Positions 21,280-32,952 of a stretch of 64,000 bases of DNA are shown one piece after another. A program made the position numbers and the translations under genes. This DNA is from Thelonectria olida (lineage: Eukaryota > Ascomycota > Sordariomycetes > Hypocreales > Nectriaceae), in contig JAGPYM010000049.1 of NCBI GenBank assembly GCA_020736575.1, positions 122,683-186,682 on the forward strand, read 5' to 3'. Positions within the stretch are counted from its first letter, which is position 1; every line of letters starts with the position of its first letter. The notes under the pieces were generated by a model that worked only from the letters and a program-made list of their open reading frames with translations, ran no database searches and was not told where the DNA came from.

Positions 21280-23846
21280 TACAGCACTTTCTACAACTTG
21301 CACCTTCCTTCTATTATGCCTCCAGCTGATTACGGCCATCCTATCCAGCACTTGGATAATGCAGAGAGCAGTCTAGCCACAGAGCTAGATAACAACCAAG
21401 ACATCGGCAACTTTCTACCTCCACCGAGCCCTCCACTCCAACCCACTACCGAGGAGGTATCCTTCGACGATGGTGAGCCCCTTGGAGCGTGTCGATCCTA
21501 TCCTCGAGCGATGCGCCGGAAGTGGACAGCACGGACAGCTCATAGTTCCTACTCACAGCTGGTCCTCAACCACCAGAAGACATCAAAGAGCAGGCCATGG
21601 CTAATATTAGAACTTTCACAGATGCTGCAGACTCGGTATCCATTTCGAATCACAAGAGCCCTGACCCAAACCAGGCCATTACCTTCGATGCAACCTTGGA
21701 GACCTCCCCACAGGTGGAAAACGGCGAGCCAGATCCAGTCGGGCACCTCGCACAAGAGCTGGCAGAACAACTTGTGACATTTCAAGGATGCTGCAACGAC
21801 TGCCATCAAGCAGCACAACGTAACCACATGAAAGATCCCAACGAACAGATCAGCCTCGCCGTGTACCTGGAGTTCACACCCGAATTAGGTCCTGACGTCC
21901 TTAGCAACGAGACTATCGCGCACCAGAAAGATGACCTAGCCGGAAAAATGAGCCCTGAATCCAGAAGACAGGCCTTTTGTGGTCTTGACCCTAGAGCCGA
22001 GATACCCCACATTTGCTGAGATGAAGATGAGAGGGTTTCGAACGATGCCGGGGTTACCTTCGATGTGGATAGCGTCGTGGCCTTCCCGAGCAACCTTGCT
22101 GTCGCTAAGCGAGGTATCCGCTGGTCTCCTACTCGGATGACCGTATTTGATCTTCAGTCTGATCTTCACCTTCGATCGATGCCAGTCACATATCTCGATG
22201 CGAATGGAAAGCAACATCAAGTCCACCGGCCCGTGCACCAGATTCCTCACTGTACCTTCGGCCGCGTTGTTGGGTTTGAAGACATATCCTTGTATTTTCT
22301 GTTCCCCAACCTGTATCGAGAAGAGCAGAAGTGTAGTAAGCTCAGGGATGAAGACTTTCGGCTATGGATGGATGGCATTCTCCTCCCTGCGATATACCAA
22401 TGCTACAGCACGGCCCATGTCCAGCATTATCCATCTAGCTATGACCACAGTCGTTGTAATTCCACCGCTCGTGGAGTAGAGGTACTCTCTCAACGTGTGC
22501 ATCCGGTGGCACGGGAACAGCAATTGGTGTACTATCTACCACCAGAGGCGCTGGCAGATGTTTGGGCCAAGATCCTCGCCACTGCTCAAGAACCAGGATT
22601 CCAGCAGTTCCAGGATGTTACCATTCTCCTTCAAGCAAAGAACTTAAAGGTTCTCACAAAGGATGCCACCTGGGAGAAAATGGTATCGCGATTTCAAAAG
22701 TATTGGGCCAGCGCTATAGATGAGAGCCACACCACAACAGACGTCTACTTTGACGTTGGGAAAGAAACTTGCCCTCAGCAGGCCCTTGGAGCCAACTGGC
22801 AGCTGGAGTCATCGAGGATCCAACGGAGAAACGAGCGGAAACGCTGCTCTACCGGCGATGTTGCTTAGAATCATACGCCTTCCAGGTCGGGAATGGGTCC
22901 ACTGACGACCAAGGGACCCAAAAGCAGGTCTTTTATCCGTTCAGCATGCTTCGGGATACTGGAAGCTTGACCATCGAGACTGGAAAGCCTCTCTACGCCG
23001 CGCTGCTGGCCTTCTCTACTCTCAATTCTACCCCAGTGTCAAGGAAGTCTTTGCAGCGGGGAATGTGTATCCATTCACAAACACAGCCATCGAGACGCTT
23101 GCCTTGACAAGAAGCTAAGAAAGACATGGGAACTCGTTGGAGGTGGTCTCAGCCACCAGCCAGCTGCATTGATCAAGGCATACCTGTACACAAAGCTTCG
23201 ATGCCATTATGCCTTACTGGGATCTATGCAGAAATCTTTCGGCATCAGAGAAGAGCATCGTGTTTCCAAGGACCTATTCTACGCTGTTGACAGCCAGATG
23301 AGCTCCCGAGAGCTCCACGACAAGCGCCTTATCATACCTACTGACGATAGTTCCCCGTACTATAGTTTCACGACCGATACTCTACTTCGATGGGTGCGGT
23401 GGAACATCAACAAGTTCTGTGTAGGGTTCGAGATGGTATACAGCTTTCAAGACCCGCACTTTGTGACTTGGGAACACACAAGAATCATGCTCATGTTTCT
23501 TCGCTGTCTCCAATTCTCATATGCAAGCGGACTGATACAGAAAGTCGGTGGCTGCTGGCGAGATGTACGACAGCAACCCGATGCACGTCAGCCAAACGGA
23601 CATCCCGGTTAATAAACTTCCTCCCCTCATTTTGCCCCTCTCCTCGATGACTGACCGCAACTTGCATTTGATTAAGCTCCTCCGTGCTGTACCATCGTCG
23701 TCCGTCGTCTTCGTCCTCCATCATCCCTTTTCCCTACAACTTTTGACCTTTATCGACCCTGCTTCTACCCGCATTTATCAACATTCTAGCCTGCATCTCT
23801 TGAAAGCTAGCAAAGAAGACCTATACACGACGAGCTACCCACGATC

Positions 23847-25250
23847 ATGTCTACTTCCATTACCTCCAACGACGGGTCGCCGCAGGCTCGCAAGCCGCTA
23901 GATAGCCAGAGAAGCGCTGGCGGCGACATGTCCATCATGTTCTTCGTTCAACCGGCCGTCCCTCGAGATTTTCCTCTTCCGATCAGCATCGCGTCCGGGG
24001 TCTGAATGCGGAGACCATCGCGAGAGTTGTCCTTCCGACCCCTTCGTGGCTCGCCGCTCCCGATTACTCGCCTTTGCGTACCGATCCTGTCGATCATCTT
24101 CCATCCATTTTCTTCAGCCTCAACCTGTCCCTGTACAACCAGCAGCTTGTCCCTGAGGACTGGTCCAACCAGTGGTTCTACATGACCGGTCGAGTCCACC
24201 TCTTTGCCCTGACCTGGGAGCTTGAGCACCGGGCTGGTTTGGAAGATTTAGCCGATGACGACGTCGTTGTATACACCATCCCGGCTCTTATCGTGCGTGA
24301 CCAGGGCTATCAGCCGTATGTTATATTCTTCATGTCCGCTTTCTATCGCTCTCCTTATGTTGTTCACTGACTCTTTTGCCAAAGGATACTGCCTCGAAGC
24401 TTGTCTGCCGCCGATCAGTTTCCCCTTGTTCCACCGACTGTCAGTTTCACTGGGCCAGTCGTAGGTCCCGGCCACGCCCTCCTGCACAGGGAATCTGTAC
24501 CCGCCCTGGATGACACCCAGCTCAAGTGCTGCGGCTTCGTCCAGCTAACTATATTTCTCGCCCCCGGGAACCCTGACAAGACGCCATACAGAGGCTTTCA
24601 CCCCTTCCAGGTCTTTATCATTTTCCCCATCCACGCTAACCCGTGGGCATCACTTTGCAAGAAGATGACCGAGAGGCGGGATACCCAGTTCCAGAGCAAT
24701 GTTTTGCTGACCTGTACCGGCAAGGTGGCCGGCCTGCTTGATCATCGTCTCATGGTGCAGCCGCCGGCTCTTAGGCAGCTATGTCTTTATTGTCGTTCCG
24801 GACTCCTGGACCTTTCTCAACAAGGGAGTTCCCGGGTCTGTCCCACCAACGCCATCACCAGGCACGGAGGCATCGGCCTTCTGTTCATCGTCACCCAGCC
24901 ATGCACCGTTGGAGGCATTCAAGGCCAAATTCACCTCCCGTAGACCTGCTGCTACCCTTCCCGCTGCAACCCCGACGATAAAGCGATCAGCTTCAGGCGT
25001 TGATAACACACCGCCTGCAAAGAGGCCACGCCAAACACCGACATCCCCGATCGTCATCCCTTCTACAGCAACCCCTTCTACCAGCAGCTCAAGCTCCCAA
25101 GAGACTGTTGATGAGCCCGAGACGGCCCGTCTTATGCATGCACCCGTGCTTGACACCATCGCGGCTTCTGTATCGGAGCCTTCCAACCGCCCAAGCCGGA
25201 GTCGCCACCCTCCTAAGAATAAATATTTAGAAGATATCTCTAAAGTTTAA
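23847..25250 (+). pseudogene. Second repeat-borne gene, unknown function, one intron
   Basis: Starts at ATG 23847 (MSTSITSNDGSPQARK). A frameshift near 23995 moves it to LNAETIARVVLPTPSWLAAP. An intron at 24316-24384 (69 nt; GTATGT donor, CACTGAC branch-like site, AAAG end) joins GYQP to ILPRSLSAADQFPLV in phase. The conserved middle reads KCCGFVQLTIFLAPGNPDKT, FHPFQVFIIFPI and TGKVAGLLDHRLM. After a further shift near 24770 it continues with FIVVPDSWTFLNK and a serine/threonine-rich basic tail (KRPRQTP...SRSRHPPKNKYLE), stop TAA at 25248. A ~190-bp piece recurs at 2929-3122. It lies ~235 bases after the first repeat-borne gene in the same orientation, suggesting the two travel together. I recall similar hypothetical proteins in many fungal genomes, without a known function. 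Confidence 0.6.
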
Positions 25251-25830
25251 TTGGCAAGGAGGCTAAATGGAAATTCATCTTTATTTAGAGGCTAATTAAC
25301 TAGTTATATGAATGCAAAATCCTATTTCCTTTACCTTTCTACCTCCAAGTAGTATAAGTCCAAGTAGTATAAGTAAGCTCAGGTGTCTATATGAATTGTT
25401 ACTTGTAATTCAACCCCGTAGATCCCCTGCTTTTACTTGCCCATATATTAATGTAAGAATTATTTTAGCAACCCTTAAGATATCTCTTATTATAAGATAT
25501 CTCCTGGAGCGCTCCTTCACTGCCCTCCTGACAATTGAACCTTCTTTATGTCAGACATTCTAGGGCTCTAGGGTATGCCCCCAAGCTACATTATGTATTG
25601 TTTGGTATAGCATGCATCTCCGATACCTAATCGAAGTCGAAGATGAACGCGAAACCGGTCATAGCCAGCTTCGTTCCTCAAAGCTCTTTTGCGCAAACCG
25701 ATGGCGGTTTGCCTCTCCTCTCTAAACTCTTCCTCTCTTCTTAGCCTCTGATTGGCCAAATTTTCTAGTCAGAGATAAGCCTTGGTGTTCCAATTGGATA
25801 ATTCGTAAGTGAAGCTTATCAAACCCTTTG
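25251..25830. other. AT-leaning spacer
   Basis: No gene recognised. Short direct repeats occur (AGTAGTATAAGT twice near 25352-25374). This may contain the distal end of the composite repeat, but no terminal repeat could be identified. Confidence 0.35.
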
Positions 25831-27416
25831 TTAATAGTCCGTAAAAGCTGTCTTGTGTAACGGTTGTGCTAGACCGCAGTACCATAGGGCAAAAGATTGG
25901 TCAATAATCGCATTAGTTGCAATTACTGTAGCACGCAACAGCTCTTTTAAGCCCTGCATAGTAGACCAGGCCGTGACATCTTGTGGTTGGGCTGTTGTAG
26001 ATTTCCTGCTTGTGAGACCGGACCAATTGCGTAATATCCTTTGAATGACTACGGGTTGTAAAAGGGATAATTTCGGACCTCTCATCCCTTTTTGGCAAAA
26101 TGGGAGCTCTTAATTGGACCGTGATTGACTTGTTGGGGCCCTCAATGACGAATTTACTACCCATTGGCTTTGACATGTTAATTGGCCACAACCCAGCTCC
26201 TTTCCAACCAGCAAGTGCATTATGAGTGGTTATTGCCTTCTTCCTAGCCTGAAAATAGCAACTAAGAAAGTCTTCCTTCCTAGTTGGTGTCACGGGACGT
26301 GACAGTTGCGGCCCTATAGGCAGCTGGAACACCTCGTTGATTGCTACAATTGCGATCAATGTCCAATCTTTTGCCCTGTGGCGTAACGGTTAGAGGTGTG
26401 CCGTGACAATTGGGCCAACATCAACGAGGGGATTGGCTAGTGTCAACGCAGCTCGATATGCAGCTTTCAGTGGCCTAAAGACCGATATATCGAGAGGCTG
26501 AAGAACGTGGCTTGTGTGAGGTGGCAAATAGAGTAAATATACCCTATTGATCACACAAATACGCATAAAATCAGGCGTTACATGTGATCCATGCCTATCT
26601 AGGATAAGAAGCCTCTTCTCATTGGTCTTTGCAGGTTTTGACCCTGGAAAAAAGCCCTTTTGCAGCCATTCAAGCCCAATCTCGTCATTAGTCCAGCCCT
26701 TTTCAGAGGTTGTGAATTGCCAATTGGCCAAATAGTCCAATTCCTCTGGAAACTACTGGTGTTGTATGTCTTTACCTTTGAAAATGACCAATGGGCTAAA
26801 GCAACTTCCAGTTGCGGAAATAGCCTCAATAATCGTTATCCAATTAAGATCAAGAGGCTGTTTCTTAATCGTTGATCGAAGCTGTGATTGGCCAATAACA
26901 AGCCCGTTGGCTCCGAGCCCTTAGAAGACTCCAGTTTCTCAAAGTTCCAACGGTTACGTGCGGGGATTGATTTTACACCTGGTTGGTCTAATAGGCTAAA
27001 GAACCGGCGAATAAGATCAAGCCGAGGCCCTTCTATCCTTTTCCGGTCAATTCCCTTTGATTTGAGTGTTTCAATTCGCTTGTTGCGGCGCAGGAACCCA
27101 GTAACCCAATACTTTCCGATCCGTTGGTTGTGGCCGTTTTCGCCCAACAAGGAAATCGCCAACTTCCGGACTTGGCCATGAGTCAACGGCATGCCTAGCT
27201 TGTCTTGTGTGATGAGCCAATCACAGAGTGGGTCTTCCTGAGACTTAGGAAGCAATTGCTGCCATTCGTGGGCTTCGTTGCGGCTCGGTATGCCGTGAAG
27301 CCGGCCGCGTAGGGTTGAATAAGGAACGCGTGCTGATAGGCTGCTCGCCGCATTGAAGTGCCGCTTTTGGCATCTTCAATTGCCTCTTTGAGGTCTTTTT
27401 GGCTGTATTTGGGCAT
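25831..27416 (-). pseudogene. Pogo-type transposase, heavily decayed
   Basis: It starts at the ATG at 27416 (MPKYSQKDLKEAIEDAKSG), like the intact copy at 32059 (MPKYTEYQFEQAV), and runs through at least five frame changes. Recognisable pieces are PLTHGQVRKLAISLLGENG, GKYWVTGFLRRNKRIETLKS, QFTTSEKGWTNDEIGLEWLQ, RLLILDRHGSH (catalytic D kept, but DG changed to DR), LQPLDISVFRPLKAAYR and NALAGWKGAGLWPINMSKPM. The YNMDETG motif carrying the first catalytic aspartate is destroyed (reads RNRWNFEKLE). This belongs to the same subgroup as the 30.4-32.1 kb element, different from the Fot1-like copies that carry a CCHC tail. Terminal repeats were not found with confidence; GTAAGTGGGGTGGTC-type repeats near 27509-27555 may be the right end. 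Confidence 0.8.
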
Positions 27417-27739
27417 GGAAATAAGGTTAGAAAGGTCGAATTGGCAAATAGAGTGTTGTAGGAGGAAGAAACATGTGTGGCTTGAGACGCGTTGTGGTTG
27501 ACGCGGTTGTAAGTGGGGTGGTCGACTAGACCCCTGGTCGGTAAGTGGGTGGTCTAACTTACCGTCGATTACCTACAAAGATCCCCGGGGGCTGGGCTTT
27601 ATACCAGGCATCTCTTGACGCAACGTATCTCTGGTGGATTGCCCGCGGATCATTGTACTTCAGACGTGGAGTTAAACCTGGAACTAGTGAAGGCGAAGGC
27701 ACTGATGACCTGCAGATAGATGGTGTAGGTGACTGAGGT

Positions 27740-29899
27740 CTAGGTTCTGTAGGGAGCTGAACAGATGGTTCTGCAGATGGTCCTGCAGATGGTTCTATAG
27801 TGGTAATTTCCTAGACAGCTTGCTTCGATTCGATGGCCAATTGAAGTAGCAGCTATTCCGAAGTCATATCGGGGCTCGAACTCGAACTTTTCTGAAGTCG
27901 TGACAGGCTGCCATTGTAGTTGCTCGAAGGATATCGTTGAGGGTAGCTGTGACTGCTCTGTGATTGTAACCGGGATCCACTGGAAGTGTTTCGATTGCGT
28001 CTGCGGCCGTTTTGAAGTTGCAACTGGCAGTGCTCTTAATTCGGAATATCGTAGTGGACACCCTTTGGAGTTTCTTGCCTGACCTAATATATGGCATTTG
28101 CTGCACAAAGGAGGCGTTCTTGTGGCTCTAGCGTTCTCGATGACTTCGAAGCCGCTTAGTTCTCTTCTGACGCTTGATAGCGGTAAAGACGAAGAAATAG
28201 TGACTGGGTTGACGCGCTGGCGGGGCTCTAAAAGTGGCCGTGGAGTATCTTTCCGAGCCAAATGCCAATGCGGGTGGAAGTCTTCGAGTTGTAGAGCCTG
28301 GTCCTCAGTCAGTAGACCTTCCAGTTTGTGAACACAGGGTAGTCGTTGAGACCGCGTGAAAGAGCCTGCACAGGTCGGCGAGGGAAGATGGTCTTTGCTA
28401 AACAATAGCCTCCGTTGTTGTTCGACCTTTCGTAAAGCTTCGTGAGACACACAACCCCGTACTGCACTATAAAGTACTCCAGATCGTTCGATATGTGTCC
28501 GAATTTGCCTCTTAGCTTGGTTAGACTTTAACTCGGCGAGTTGGTTGAGTAATGCATGTTTAATTGACCTCCAAGCTTCAAAAAGGTCTAATGGGGATAC
28601 TTTAAGATGACTCTTAAGTAGCCAATGAATACCTTCGACTCGTGAAGTAACGACATTGTCAAAGTGAAGATGTCTATTAACCCAGCCTCTCCTTGTATTG
28701 ATCAAGCCAGTTTGTTTTGACATGTCTGACTTCTTCGATATAGTCCGGAAGATATTTTTGCTCGAACTTTGACACACGTTCATGGAATGTTTGTTCGTTT
28801 GGTGACTTGATAATTGAATGCCAATAGCTATAGAACTCTTTCCAGGCTTCGGTTCCCTGGTTGTCCCCTTGGAACTGGCGTGTGAATCTTGGTCGACAGT
28901 AACGAAGAACTGCTTTGTTGGCATGCCAAAGACATAGAAGCGGGCTAGATGATGGAAAGCATGTAGTGTCGGCGTTCATACATGCTATACAGCGATCTGT
29001 TAAGATGATGGAGGGATACTTGATCTTGTGACTTTCACAGAGTGACCTGAACCGATCTAAGGCCCAAAAATAGTCCTGTTCGCATTCGCCACTGAGGAAA
29101 GCAAACGCAACGCAAAAAGATCGTTGACAGGAGTCGACCTCGATCAAATCCAGAAGCGGCATTCCGTACTTGTTCGTTTTGTATGTACAGTCCAATATTA
29201 GGACATCTGGATAAGCTTGGAGGTATGCCACCGAATCGGGGTGAGCAAATAGCACAGCTTTGACTCAGCCGTCTGGACCAGTTTGGAACTGACTCCAGAA
29301 TCCTTCTTTGAATAATTGATCAGCAAGTGCATTACTGCTGTTTTGTCCCTGGCATACTTCTCGTCTGACATCTGCAATACGATTAAGGATATCTTGCTGT
29401 GTTGCTATCGTGTCGGTGTTTTGGCGCATGTACGTTCTGATTTCTTTTGGGGCTATGCCGGCATTCGTAAAGCTCGTTAATTGAGACAGGTGCTCTTTAG
29501 AAAGTGTTCGAAGTATTGGATAGGCAGTTGCGTCTTGACTTGGTTCATGGTTATGTAGTGAGAACCGTTTGTCAGAACGATATCGTAAAATCCAGGTACT
29601 CTTATCACGAGACTTTTTCCCTAGTACTGAGAATTCGCAACCCGTTGTTCGAGTCGTTGTTTTCCGTTTGCCGCTCTTTCAAAACAATGGGGTGGTTGCG
29701 GCGACGATCACACATATATGATATCGTTTGCTTGCCGGTTTCTCTTTGGTTGACCTTCTAGTTATGAATGCGTAGCCCCGAGTCGCTGCCCACGCGTTGA
29801 TCGCTTGGAATAGGGGCGTTCCCGTGATTCATATTCGCCTTCAGGAGGGAGGCAGTCGTCAGGAAACGAAGCCGAGTTTCGATTTTAAGTTGGATCCAT
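27740..29899 (-). pseudogene. Mutator-like (MULE) transposase, decayed
   Basis: From ATG 29899 (MDPT, then an in-frame TAA) the sequence encodes an N-terminal FAR1/WRKY-GCM-like zinc domain (AINAWAATRGYAFITRRSTK ... RFSLHNHEPS), broken by at least two frameshifts. The DNA-binding part runs to QFQTGPDG, where a TGA at about 29264 interrupts before VKAVLFAHPDSVAYL; relatives usually have arginine there, fitting CGA to TGA. The MULE catalytic core follows (VLILDCTYKTNKYGMPLLD, SIILTDRCIACMNA, LCLWHANKAVL). A stop at 28677 and shift lead to NRHLHFDNVVTSRVEGIHWL, a SWIM-like finger (CAGSFTRSQRLPCVH) and a C-terminal CxxC segment (CSKCHILGQ). Function when intact: cut-and-paste transposition. Terminal inverted repeats were not located. 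Confidence 0.82.
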
Positions 29900-30364
29900 A
29901 CCAGTACAATCCTGAATAGGCTCACCCTGCAAGGCACCTAAGCTTCACAGGTTTCGGTTACTTCTAGTTGGCGTGGCAGATATGTAAAATAGATATATCG
30001 CAGGGAAGTCACGGATTCTTGAAGCTGTCTTCTAGAACCTTCTAGATGATGGTAGCCACATCGGGTGATCTATTTAAACGCTATGCTTCACATACTCATT
30101 ATAGAGAATCAGGACGTTTTCACCCTATTCATCAATACCCCCCGTGCGACAGGACATCTAGTCAAGCCACATATCCAGGCATTTGAACGCGAAACGCGTT
30201 CGGAAGTCCGACAGCGGAGGCGCTATACTTAATGTAGTCATTAGGACGGGCGCTACAGGGCTGCCTGGGCTTGGTCTTAAGAGGAAATGGAGTAGAACTA
30301 GTTGAGGACCGCTTTGACCTGTCGGAGCGAGCAAGCGGAGGCCAAAGCGTGAAAGTTCACGCTA
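29900..30364. other. Spacer between MULE relic and pogo element
   Basis: No gene. It may include the MULE terminal region. The pogo element was inserted at the TA at 30363-30364. Confidence 0.35.
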
Positions 30365-32215
30365 ACGTCGGCCACCGACATCTCGGCACCCCCCACATCT
30401 CGGCACACCTCAACACCAAGACGGCCGCGATTTTCGCGATCACGAAATAACTTCAATTTCACTCTCATACTCTAGGATTAATTGAAATTCGTCGCATAGA
30501 TCCTCAAACCGTATCTTCTGGGTATTGATATCATTTGTCATTTGTCTCCCTAGCTTCCTGACCTGCTCGCGTGTGTTCCTGAGCGCCTTGATATTAACAA
30601 ACCTCTCGTTATTACTCGGCTTCACCTTCTTCCTCTTTTTTGGCCGAAAATAGTCAACTTGGTCCCTCAGGAGCAGTATTTCCTGCTCCTGCTCTGCAAT
30701 CTTAGCCACATGCTTATCTAAGGCCTTGCCAACCTTTCGGAAGAGCAGTCTTGCTGCAGATCCAATTTCCTCTTCATTCCCTACTAATTCAATCGCCGTA
30801 CGGATATCGAAGGCGCGAAAAGGCGTCATAATCACGTTCTCGATGGCCCCCGGCTGCTTCCTCTTGGCAGAAGGCGTGTTAAACGCCCTGCTTTCTCGCT
30901 GTCGTTGCCGCTCAATGAACCATGGGTTAGTCAGTGGCTTTGACATAACAACTGGCCACATTCCGGCTGCTTTCCAACCCGCCCGAATGGTCTCAGGCTT
31001 CATAGCCTCCTTTCGTGCTTTGAGATAGCATTTTAGGAAGTATGCCTTGCCTAGGGCTGAATCATCCGTGATTCTGACGAGCCTCTGCACCTCCTTGCGG
31101 TATGCCCTCTTGAGCACTGAAAAGACTGTTAAATCGAGCGGTTGAAGAAGATGAGAGCAGTGGGCAGGTAAATATAAGATATATATATCATTAATATAGC
31201 ATTCCCACATAAAGTCGAGGCTCTCATGACTTCCGTGGCCGTCAATAATAAGGAGACGGGTCTGCGGCTCTATCGGCTGCGTGAGGGGAATGAAGATCTG
31301 TTTTAGCCAGTCTAGACCGATCTTCTTAGAGGTCCAGCCATTAGGGGAGGAAGTGAAGCTCCAAGACTCGAAATCGTCAAGTTCTTCTGGAAACCATTGG
31401 TGTTGTGTAGTCATTCCTTTGAAAATAACGAGTGGAGGCAAGGAGAAACCGAGAGCATTCACAGCTTCGAGGATTGACGACCATGTACGGCCCCCAGGGA
31501 CTTTAAAAGGCGCAAAAAGGTCATCTGACGAGCCAAGAACAAGGCCATTATCCCCTCTTCCTTCCATAATACCTGTCTCATCCATATTATATCGATATTG
31601 GGGGGGGATCCTCTTAACAATCGGCAGGGCAAGTCGGGCGAAGCATTCCTGGATTTTCTCAGCTGAGGCACCGTTGAGACGGTTGAAATCGATGCTCTTG
31701 CCTCTCACAGTCTTTACTTTCGGATTTCTTCGTAAAAAGCCTTCAACCCAGTTCTTGCCAATCGGTCGGGTATCGCCCTGGAGCTTGACGATGCGCTGAG
31801 CGAATTCTTTGAGTTGGTTGTGCGTCGGGGCGAGCCCCAAGGCTAGCTGGGCAATAACCCAGTCAGCGAGGTGCTTCTCCTGAGTCGGCGAGAGGCGTTG
31901 TGTGTGCCAATGCGCTGTTTTCTTGGGCTCGAGGCCGTTCAGACGGCCTTGGAGGGTTGAACGTGGTATATCCCAATCAATAGCGGCTCTCTTGACGTTT
32001 CCTGTCGTAATCGCTTGATCAACAGCTTGTTCAAACTGATATTCTGTATATTTCGGCATCGCTGATTCGGAATCTGCAATCAGATTTCAATTTGGTGCGT
32101 TGGATCACAAGAAATCGGGTAGTGTTGGAAATGGTGTGTGGTGGTGTTCACGGGAAAATTCTACTGTGGAGGTGTGCCGAGATGTGGGGGGTGCCGAGAT
32201 GTCGGTGGCCGACGT
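30365..32215 (-). mobile_element. Complete pogo-type transposon, 1851 bp, perfect 47-bp TIRs
   Basis: Left (30365-30411) and right (32169-32215) ends are exact inverted repeats of 47 bp beginning ACGTCGGCCACCGACATCTC. They are flanked by TA at 30363-30364 and 32216-32217. Within each end the string ACATCTCGGCAC occurs twice, at 30378 and 30395 on the left, a 17-bp period. Perfect ends plus an unbroken gene mark this as the most recently active element in the window. Confidence 0.95.
30440..32059 (-). CDS. Pogo-type DDE transposase, intact
   Basis: The uninterrupted frame encodes 539 residues from ATG 32059. Domains in order: Psq-type HTH (residues ~5-45), CENP-B-like second HTH (~55-125; LAPTHNQLKEFAQRI ... 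WVEGFLRRNPKVKT), and DDE domain (~165-360) with YNMDETGIM, RLLIIDGHGSH and LQPLDLTVFSVLKRAYR giving the three aspartates. A C-terminal coiled coil follows (AKIAEQEQEILLLRDQVDYF). Unlike the Fot1-like copies at 19.5 and 45.9 kb, it has no CCHC knuckle. It sits 75 bp inside the element's left end and ~156 bp inside the right end. It acts in the nucleus on its own terminal repeats. Every expected motif is present, so an autonomous element is plausible. Confidence 0.93.
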   Translation of the reverse strand: MPKYTEYQFEQAVDQAITTGNVKRAAIDWDIPRSTLQGRLNGLEPKKTAHWHTQRLSPTQEKHLADWVIAQLALGLAPTHNQLKEFAQRIVKLQGDTRPIGKNWVEGFLRRNPKVKTVRGKSIDFNRLNGASAEKIQECFARLALPIVKRIPPQYRYNMDETGIMEGRGDNGLVLGSSDDLFAPFKVPGGRTWSSILEAVNALGFSLPPLVIFKGMTTQHQWFPEELDDFESWSFTSSPNGWTSKKIGLDWLKQIFIPLTQPIEPQTRLLIIDGHGSHESLDFMWECYINDIYILYLPAHCSHLLQPLDLTVFSVLKRAYRKEVQRLVRITDDSALGKAYFLKCYLKARKEAMKPETIRAGWKAAGMWPVVMSKPLTNPWFIERQRQRESRAFNTPSAKRKQPGAIENVIMTPFRAFDIRTAIELVGNEEEIGSAARLLFRKVGKALDKHVAKIAEQEQEILLLRDQVDYFRPKKRKKVKPSNNERFVNIKALRNTREQVRKLGRQMTNDINTQKIRFEDLCDEFQLILEYESEIEVIS

Positions 32216-32217
32216 TA

Positions 32218-32952
32218 TATTTTAGAGAGCTGGTAGCTCATGCGTGAGACGTTTGGAAATAACCAAAGCTACGAGAGCATGACGATATCATCGGTAGATC
32301 AGCGCCGTTTTACCAATGCCGACAGCTTTTCGGGCTTGAGGTTCTAAGCCTTGTCAAGCACGAGGCGCAGCGCAGCCTCGCATTGATCCCAAGAGTTGGA
32401 ACAGTTTGCCATGGGTTCTGAATTCTGTCAGAAAAACGTGTTTCTTAATTAAGTCCGTGCATTAAACAGGACAATCCAAAGTTAGCCCGTCGATCATGTT
32501 CTCAGTCTAACCTATAAAAGTAACCTCTTGGACGACTGATACCGTGAATACCACGGTGTCCGTGTGTAACTTTCCGTGTCGACTCAACGCCGATTTGCCT
32601 CTTTGTCCTCTGTGACCCCCGGGGAAGGTGGGTGCTTGCTGGGTTGTTGCACTGCAGCGTAAAGAGTGTGCAAAGGCTTCTTCATAGCCGTGTCGAGCCC
32701 ACTGATAACCCGAGTTTGAATGGCTCACGATTGGGGCAAAGAGAAAATATTCTCCGCAATGGAGACTATGTCCAGGTGGTATGTGAAAAAGTTTCTTTTC
32801 TGGCAGGAAATCCAGGAACCATTTTGTCATCATGACGATGGGGATTTTAGCTCGCCCTGCTTCGAAAAGAGACAGGATCCATGTGATTGGGGTAGCTTAG
32901 AGTGATGAGGCCCCTTGTGATTGGATCCTGACTAGATTAGTAGATTTGCCAA
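32218..32952. other. Spacer, nothing recognised
   Basis: No gene is supported on either strand. Two near-identical strings (ATGTGATTGG and TTGTGATTGG, 32880-32930) are the only visible structure. The 5' end of the Nrp1 pseudogene lies at its right margin. Confidence 0.35.

Larger units (their letters stand above)
19293..23612 (+). pseudogene. Large repeat-borne gene of unknown function, split by a Fot1-type insertion
   Basis: The first exon piece (19293-19418) encodes MERPTKRGRPRKHATAQDK..., a basic AT-hook-like start. It is interrupted after codon 42 by the element at 19421-21279. Keeping one TA, the frame runs on from 21280 (LPYSTFYNL, then MPPADYGHPIQHL) without a break. Later damage includes a frameshift near 21500-21590, an in-frame TGA at 22017, a shift near 22760-22860 and breaks near 23040-23170. 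The central part (22065-22868) reads YYLPPEALADVWAKI and VYFDVGKETC; the end (23169-23612) contains WEHTRIMLMFLRCLQF and GGCWRDVRQQPDARQPNGHP. I have a recollection of similar multi-copy hypothetical proteins in ascomycetes but cannot name an enzymatic domain. Neither a DDE triad nor a reverse transcriptase motif is visible. Confidence 0.6.

Noticed and set aside
27509..27555. 17-bp iteron at the end of the decayed pogo element
   Set aside because: GACCACCC/GACCAGGG-type repeats recur at about 15-16 bp, not a clean 17, and no matching left end was found; not counted in the iteron finding.
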